From Tupaia tana (lineage: Eukaryota; Chordata; Mammalia; Scandentia; Tupaiidae): DNA of 64,000 bases. Position numbers and translations under genes: made by a program. The DNA lies in assembly GCA_026018925.1 (NCBI GenBank), contig JAKSZU010000004.1, positions 10,016,017-10,080,016 of the forward strand. The letters run 5' to 3'. A model generated the notes under the pieces. That model searched no databases. It saw nothing but the letters and a program-made list of their open reading frames with translations, and was not told the DNA's origin. This document shows positions 57,915-64,000 of the stretch, piece after piece (within the stretch, counting starts at the first letter, position 1; the number at the start of each line of letters is the position of its first letter).

Positions 57915-58179
57915 AAGAGCCAGCAGGTAGTGTAGTGGCTAAGGCACTGGACTAACATGGCTAACCATGGTTCGAGTCCCAGACCTGGCAGCTTGAATCT
58001 CAAGTCAGGCATGTGTGCGTGCATGCCCAAAATCCTGAGAGAAGAGTGGAGCAGAAGGGATTGCCGTGCGGCCATCTTCCCTGGAGGGGGGCATGATTTC
58101 TTGCTCTCTGTCTCTGCAGCAAGTGTATGGGCCCTATGGCAAAAATCTCTCAAAACAAACAAACAAACAAACAAACAAA
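57915..58179 (+). repeat. tRNA-derived SINE, family A
   Basis: AGAGCCAGCAGGTAGTGTAGTGG head, 'catggttcgagtcccagacc', 'cccaaaatcctgagagaaga', CCCTATGGCAAAAATCTCTC, and an (AAAC)n tail. GCAAGGGTG before (57904-57912) and after (58182-58190) is the target duplication. Confidence 0.85.
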
Positions 58180-58305
58180 TGCAAGGGTGAGCACCAGGAA
58201 TGGTTCTAGCAGGCATTATTCCAGAGTTGTAACAAAAATCAATCATAACTTCAGGGTCATTCCTGGCAATGAAGGAGTCCCAAAGGTTATACCAATAAGC
58301 ATTCA

Positions 58306-58555
58306 GGTAATTTTTATTTATTTATTTTTTTAGTTTGTCAGAGTGTGTGTGTTCTCCCCAGAAAGCGCCCTGCAGTGAGAACATGGTCACACTGCTGTCC
58401 CTTCTCTTCCATTTCTCCCCCCTTTTGGGATATTCTGGGCATGCACACACACACCTGCTGTGTTTTTCAAGCTGCCAAGTCCGGGACTCAAATGTTGTGG
58501 TCGGCCACGTGGGATCCATTTCTCTTACCCAGCAGGCCCTGGGCTGGCCCACAGT
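58306..58555 (-). repeat. tRNA-derived SINE, family A, antisense, old
   Basis: TTTTTATTTATTTATTTTTT tail, GTGTTCTCCCCAGAAAGCGC, 'cttttgggatattctgggca', 'aagtccgggactcaaatgtt' and 'ccctgggctggccc' give the family in antisense. Many substitutions. Confidence 0.7.
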
Positions 58556-58689
58556 CTTATTTATACAAGAACCTAGTCAGCCTCTAAGGAGTTGTGGACA
58601 GAAGTCTGACTGCTTTTTCCTGTTTTTCCAAAGTCCTTTCCAGAGGGCCTAGGGGGAGTCCCGCCCACAAACATTAACAGGCCCTTTTT

Positions 58690-59100
58690 TTTCATTTAAC
58701 AGGATTTGTCCCGCATCCTGTCCCTGGCATAGTGTCTTTGAGATATATATTCAACTGGTTACAGTATATTCTTTTACTGACCTCTTCCCAAGACACAGAA
58801 CGTCCCTTTCCTTAAGATGTAGATTAAGCATTTCTTTACGAATCTCTTCCCAGGACATAGATCTTCCCTTCCAATCACCAACCTAGGAATTGTGAAACTC
58901 ACCTATAACCTACAAGCCCCCACTTCCACATGTTCCACCTCTTTGGGCCAGACCAGTGGAAATCTCTTCACTAATTTTGTCTGTCAATCTCAGAATCAAA
59001 TAAAAGGAACCCCTGTACATGATCACCCCAAGAAAGGCATGTATGCCTCGTCTCCAGGCCTAGATCACTCGTATTTCTGTTTGGAAATAAACCGCATTAA
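58690..59100 (+). mobile_element. Possible solo LTR
   Basis: Composition and layout resemble a retroviral LTR in sense orientation: 'ttccacctctttgggccaga', then AATAAAAGGAACCCC, and later 'gtttggaaataaaccgcatt' as a possible second poly(A) signal. No family name recognised and no internal region seen. It could also be ordinary intron. Confidence 0.3.
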
Positions 59101-59539
59101 TTATTAATTATTAATTTTTAGAGTTGGTTATTTTCCATCAACAGAGTGCAGGAAATAGGGCCCAGCTATAGAGAGTTTAGCAACTGTCAGATTCCCACGG
59201 GGGAGGTTTAGGGTTTCAGTTCTAGGGGGACTGGGTTGTGAATAAGGAACTTGAAGCAGAAGCTGCTTTCCCAGGGTAAAGTATGCTTTTGTGGGTGGGA
59301 ATAAAAGGACCATGAGTAAAGTGACCATTGATCCATACTTTCAGGACAATCCTAGATTATATCTCTTGTTCTGGGTAATTATTAATAGTGCCACCTTCCA
59401 TTCTCAGAATGATCCTGTTTGGGCAATATGTGACATGGCCCACCTAATCATGACCAACAGACTTCATGCCGAGAAAAGGATTGGGTCTCAGCTGAGTGGC
59501 TTGGATACCAAGGGAGATCCCTGAGCAAAAAGTCTAGGA

Positions 59540-59775
59540 GGGTCTATATGATTAATCCCTTTCTTCCTCTCCCCACATCCCATCCACTCTTCCCTCAGAA
59601 CGCTTTCCACCCTCCATGTCTTTACCCTTATAGTTCATCCCACTGCAAAGTTCCTCATGAGGCTAGGTCCTTCTCATCAGCTCTTTACTGTCACTGTCCC
59701 AGAGAGGCCCTCTCTAATACCCCTACTCAGAAGAGCAATCCATGACTTTTATCTTCTCATTCTCCTTTGCATAAG
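59540..59775 (+). repeat. L2 LINE fragment
   Basis: 'gttcctcatgaggctaggtc' and 'gtcccagagaggccctctct' followed by 'aatacccctactcagaa' give the L2 3' region in sense orientation. The 500 bp after it (59776-60240) is AT-rich and repeat-like; I could not name it. A start phrase 'gcgttagtcagcttttgcta' there is typical of an old LTR or DNA element. Confidence 0.5.
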
Positions 59776-60514
59776 TGCGTTAGTCAGCTTTTGCTATGAC
59801 ACTGACAACCCCATAATCACAGTGGCTTCAACAATAGTTTCCATTTTTTCTTGCTTTTTAAAAAAAATTTTTATTGTTATTCTAATTTATTTTATACATC
59901 CTATCATTGTACATCACTACGGCTTGCAAAATGAGTTACCCAACATGAATAAACTTCATACCAGTCCAGTTGAAGATACCATACGTGTTATCTACAGACA
60001 GTCCTCCATTTCTGTGTCCTCTAAATGTCTTCCCTCTCTATTTTTCTCCTTGACTCCTTTCCTCTCACTCTCCCCCACCTCCCATCCTTTTCCCACACAG
60101 TCTCCAGTATCCATAACCATTTTCCATGATTCTGTATTTTCTGCTATTTTAGTTTCCACCATAGAGTGTGGACAGTTGGCATATATTAAGTGGAGACATA
60201 CAATGTCTCTCCTTCATAGCATAGTCTCCTTCTGACACCCAGCCTTAAGGAACTGCCTGGACCTTGGGCCTGCTGTTTTTGTCACAAAAGGTGAAAGTTC
60301 CAGGGGATGGGACCAAACCACCCAAGCACATTTAAAATCTCCACTTGGAAATTCCCATGTCATGTCATATGCTCTCATATTCCATGGGCTAGAATTAATC
60401 ATAAGACCAAGCCATAAGTCAGCGGGGGTAAGGAAGAGGGCTCCCCTCAAAGGATATAGGGAACAAACAACTATGAATAACACAGCCTATCACAGTAAGA
60501 GACCCGTACTCTAT

Positions 60515-60645
60515 TTGTCGAGGCACCTTCACTAGACTGTAGACTCCCTGAGGTCAGAAGTGTGTGTATATCTTGTTTGGTGCATCTCCAGTGTCAGTTT
60601 TATAGCAAATTCTTCATAAGTATTGATTTCCTATTTGTAGACTAG
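60515..60645 (+). repeat. L2 LINE 3' end fragment
   Basis: 'actgtagactccctgaggtc' and 'tatcttgtttggtgcatctc' followed by 'cagtgtcagttttatagca' match the L2 3' terminus, decayed. Confidence 0.55.
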
Positions 60646-61120
60646 TTCGTAGTAGTAATATTTATCAGTATTCATGTTATTACAGTGATAAAGCCAACAC
60701 CATGGGGGAGGGAGAGGGTTTGGTTTGGAAGATGCTCGGTCGTCCACAGCCTATTACAGGATGATTTTATTTCACCATCCTCAAGCTGGTGGCTTAGGCT
60801 CTTGGTTGGGTTGGCCTGATAGAATCCATGACTCCAGCTGGGAAGGGTAAGTGAGGGGTGGGAGGGCCCTGTACCACTCAACAGAAAGGAAGCTTAGCAG
60901 AGTTTTGCAGGTGGGCAAGAAGAGAGAATACTCGAGAAAAAGAAAATGGCATTGGTAAAAGCACAGACTTGGGTTTTACTTGTAAAACTGTACGTCATCT
61001 ACTCTGACTAGAGGGTAGGGTACCGCGGGGAGGATGAAAAAATAAAGGTAGACAGCTTCAGAAGGGCCTAGGGTCATGAGTGTCTCTTGTGCCCCTTGGA
61101 GTAGTGTAGACTTTGTCCTC

Positions 61121-61250
61121 TGTGCAGTGTGTGTGTGCAGTGTTGTGTGTGTGTGTGCAGTGTGTGTGTGTGTGTGCGTGCAGTGTGTGTGTGTGTGTGC
61201 AGTGTGTGTGCAGTGTGTGTGTGTGTGTGCAGTGTGTGTGTGTGTGTGTG

Positions 61251-61281
<31 letters not shown>

Positions 61282-61306
61282 CAGTGTGTGTGTGTGGGGG
61301 GGGGTG
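61121..61306 (+). repeat. (TG)n with regular CAG interruptions
   Basis: TG runs of changing length separated by GCAGTG. The runs are longest (about 9-12 TG) near the right end, and the tract closes with nine G. Cys/Val-rich frames across it are artefacts. Confidence 0.93.
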
Positions 61307-61537
61307 TCTTTAAAGAATTCCAAGCAACGCAGTAGCAGCACGTGACTTTGTGGTTTACAGCATTAACCCTGGAGCCAGTGTGGAGGACAGATTTAAAAGG
61401 AGTGAGATTTAAAGTGGGAGACAGACTACTGCAGGAGGAAGAGGGCCTCAGTTGTTTTATTCTGACGCGGATGTGGCAGGTACAAGAGATATTGGAGAGA
61501 TAGAATCAGCAAAAGTTTGTTGCTGATTGGCTGTGGG

Positions 61538-61540
<3 letters not shown>

Positions 61541-61571
<31 letters not shown>
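61541..61571 (+). repeat. (GA)n microsatellite
   Basis: About 15 uninterrupted GA units. 61307-62015 otherwise shows no gene. Confidence 0.93.
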
Positions 61572-61573
<2 letters not shown>

Positions 61574-62019
61574 CGTTGATATATTTTGCTTAGGCAACTG
61601 GGTATTGTCATTCACGGAGATAAGGATGGAGAAGGCTTAGGCAAACAGATAAAGAGTTCAATTTTGGACAAATACCCGAGGTGGGAGCTCCAGTAGAGAC
61701 GTACATCAGACAGTGTCGTGTCAAACCCAGAGCGTGGCAGGCAGAGCCAGGCCACTCGTGTGTATCTGGGAGGCAGGGACATAAAGGCGGGTGGGGGGGA
61801 CGTTGAGAAGAGGCCTCAGGAGGCCCATACCTGGCTGAAGGCAGGGCCGAATCGTCCCTTGGTACCAGGGAACATCCTAGGTCCTGGAATCTAGGAGGCC
61901 CAAATTCGGGGAAGAAGACTCAGAGTTAAGTTTTGCACATGCTTGGTTTAATTTGCCGTGGTAAAATCCAAGCGCCTTCTCGTTAGCTAGAAGACCTCGG
62001 TCATCCTCTCCCACCCACC

Positions 62020-62390
62020 TCATGTTCTGTAGCCCATCCATCACCATGCTTTTGCCACCTGGCCTTCCTCTCCCCTCAGATACAAGCTCTTTCCCCCCTC
62101 AGGACTTTCACATCACAGTTCTTTCCAGCCGGAGTGACCTCTCCTTGCGATGGCTGGCTCTTCACTGTCAGACCACACCTCAAGAGGCCACTTCACACAG
62201 GCCATCTCTGACCCCTTCACTGGGGGGTCACCCCCTCCACTCACTCTTTTCTCTTTACCCAGTGTGACTCTTTTTTTGGTCACCTATTAGAAAGCAGACT
62301 TCCCCGAGGCTGAGGGCTTGCCTCTCCATCCTTTTGGCAGCTGACCTACACCTGAGTCAGTGACTGACTCATAGCACTGGCTTCATCACT
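62020..62390 (+). repeat. L2 LINE fragment
   Basis: 'tggccttcctctcccctcag', 'acctcaagaggccacttcac', 'ggccatctctgaccccttca' and later 'gactgactcatagcactggc' follow the L2 3' region in sense orientation. Confidence 0.6.
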
Positions 62391-62744
62391 CCCTGGGTAC
62401 CCGGGCCAGGAGGAGACACTTCAAAGACCCTTGGTAGAACAGGTCTGGAGCTTGGAAGAGAAGTCTGTCTTGAGTCACATGTGGAGTCTCCTAAAGAGGA
62501 CATAGAATGAGAAGAAGACCATGAAATAGATCGTTTCATTCCACAATGTAAAAGTCAGGTAGCAAAGGAAAGCATTTGACTACCCCGGGACAGAGCTTGA
62601 GTCTGGAAACCAGAGTGGGTGTCATGGAAGACAGAATCAGTGTTTTGGGAATGAGAGAGGAGGCCATCTCTGTTGAATGCCCTGCTAATTTGCCTCAGGA
62701 CACCAGTGCTCAAATCCTGCATGTCACAGAGGTGGCATTAGACA

Positions 62745-62800
62745 GGAAGGAAGGAAGGAAGGAAGGAAGGAAGGAAGGAAGGCAGGCAGGCAGGCAGGCA
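62745..62800 (+). repeat. (GGAA)n-(GGCA)n compound microsatellite
   Basis: Nine GGAA units then five GGCA units. GGAA arrays can bind ETS factors; nothing more can be said from sequence. Confidence 0.93.
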
Positions 62801-64000
62801 AAAACTCGAGCACAGTCCATGGCTTTGGATGAGATGACATCTGTATGAGCTTAGGAAGACATCCTACGTGCTCAGGAAGTGCACAGCCAGTCTTGCCCAC
62901 TTATCTTTGATGACCCTTTTGGAATATGTGTACATTTCTGAGAAGTATCCTCAGTATTCTCCTCCTCAGAGAGAACCACGGCTAAAGTTAACTCAATTTC
63001 GTTGGAATAGGGATGAGCCCTGCCGGGTCACTGGCTTCACCCCTGGTGTGTGACCTTGAGAAACTCCTGCAGTTCCCTTCAGACCGGAGAAGCTAGCTGG
63101 TACCTTTCAAGTCTCGGTGCCAAAGTGAACCAAGATGAAAATTAACACACACACAGCTTCTGAGCAGAAAGGGGCGAAAGAAATTGAAGGGTGGTTTGTA
63201 AAGCCTCTGCTTCCAGCTTGGCTAGAGTATTCATCAGCAGACCTGCCTCGCTTTCCAGCCCAGAGATGCACAATGAAGCAAAAACGATCTGATTGGGCCA
63301 CTTCCGCTTGGGTGAGCACTGCTGGGGAAAATCACCCACCCGGGCAAATCGGCGCGGCTCCAAATTCATGGTCACCAATCTCAATCAAGCCGCGGCGCCG
63401 GCCGATCCATCTGTGTTTCTCAAGTCGGTCCATTCTGCCTGTCATGGAAACTAACTCAAGCATTCTCCAGTCTCCTTAGCTCCATGAACATCCCCCTCTC
63501 CTCACCTTGCTCTCAAAAATGCCCTTGCTTCCCACTAACAGGAAGTGCCCCCCACTTCCCAAAGTTCAGGCCCCAGCCCTCAGCCTGCCCCCATCCTTCC
63601 GTCCCGTTTCCTTCCACCTTTTATAAGAGAGCTGGCCAATCCTTTTTCTCCTCCACAACCAGTCCCCTACTCATTATGTATCAAGAAAAAAAAAAACGTT
63701 AAAATACCCCACTTAGGCTTTAGATCAGGGACCTTCACACACTATTAACATCACAGAAAAAAAAATCATTTTTACTTGCAACTCAGCACACATTAGCAAA
63801 CAGTACTTCCACTTCCAACCAGAAGGACCTCAGATCGTTGCAGTCTCTTTAGCATTTTCTTTGTTTCGTTTTTTCACCTCTAGCTCCTGACCCACCTTAC
63901 CCGTTTCCTGACCAGGTAGGTTGAAGCCCGCTATGTCACTCATTTGGCTGTAGTTGTCCTGGCCTCTGGCCTTCTCAGGATCCCTAATGCCTCCTGGAAT
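62801..64000 (+). other. Intronic sequence at the right edge, one possibly conserved block
   Basis: No CSMD2 exon up to the window end. 63115-63430 looks non-repetitive, mixing AT-rich and CpG-containing parts (TCAATCAAGCCGCGGCGCCG), and is the best candidate here for a conserved noncoding element. TTTTATAAGAGAG at 63620 is a TATA-like string without other support. Confidence 0.4.

Noticed and set aside
59657-60235. 192-codon open frame as a gene
   Set aside because: It crosses an L2 fragment and AT-rich repeat-like sequence, with no recognisable domain.
63600-63640. TATA box and promoter around TTTTATAAGAGAG
   Set aside because: A lone TATA-like string; no transcription start, CpG island or exon nearby.

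Overview
This is a window of nuclear genome from a placental mammal. It is not bacterial: there are short exons with GT/AG splice sites, long introns, L1, L2 and MIR relics, MaLR-type LTRs and many copies of tRNA-derived SINEs. I see no Alu, B1/B2, CAN-SINE or BOV-type elements. The dominant SINE has a tRNA-like head with a box B reading GGTTCGAGTCC and a tail ending near 'CCCTATAGCAAAAACCTCTC' plus poly(A). It marks one particular order that I cannot name with confidence. Dermoptera (colugo) is one candidate from memory only. Many intronic parts are GC-rich. The only gene I can support is CSMD2 (CUB and Sushi multiple domains 2), read left to right on the + strand. Six exons are visible: 1-92 (cut by the left edge), 755-879, 10855-10976, 26318-26421, 29629-29741 and 46012-46194. 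All have canonical splice sites and join in phase without a stop. They encode the second Sushi domain, the third CUB domain and the third Sushi domain of the large extracellular region. The residues fit CSMD2 better than CSMD1 or CSMD3. Intron lengths are 662, 9975, 15341, 3207 and 16270 bp, and more than 17.8 kb lies after the last exon. The introns make up almost 99% of the window. Region 93-10854 holds SINEs, a 30-bp minisatellite with four units and an 80-bp near-perfect palindrome. Region 10977-26317 has an old antisense L1 (about 11.1-15.05 kb) containing a SINE inside a SINE, an antisense MaLR LTR, a very young SINE copy with a perfect 16-bp target duplication, and hAT-like relics. Region 26422-46011 has an LTR relic with a GATA microsatellite, several MIRs, a second MaLR LTR, a 545-bp TG-rich satellite, and an 11-unit, 71-bp CpG-dense minisatellite grown from inside a MIR. 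Region 46195-64000 has a cluster of SINEs, a second antisense L1 in two pieces, an LTR-like segment, L2 fragments and simple repeats. I found no RNA gene other than SINE heads, no CRISPR, no nested protein gene, and no defence or metabolic system. The observations most worth checking are the MIR-born minisatellite, the 80-bp palindrome with paired TGATTGAT and TAATTA motifs, a perfect 12-bp hairpin inside one SINE that looks like a template-switch scar, and the SINE families themselves.
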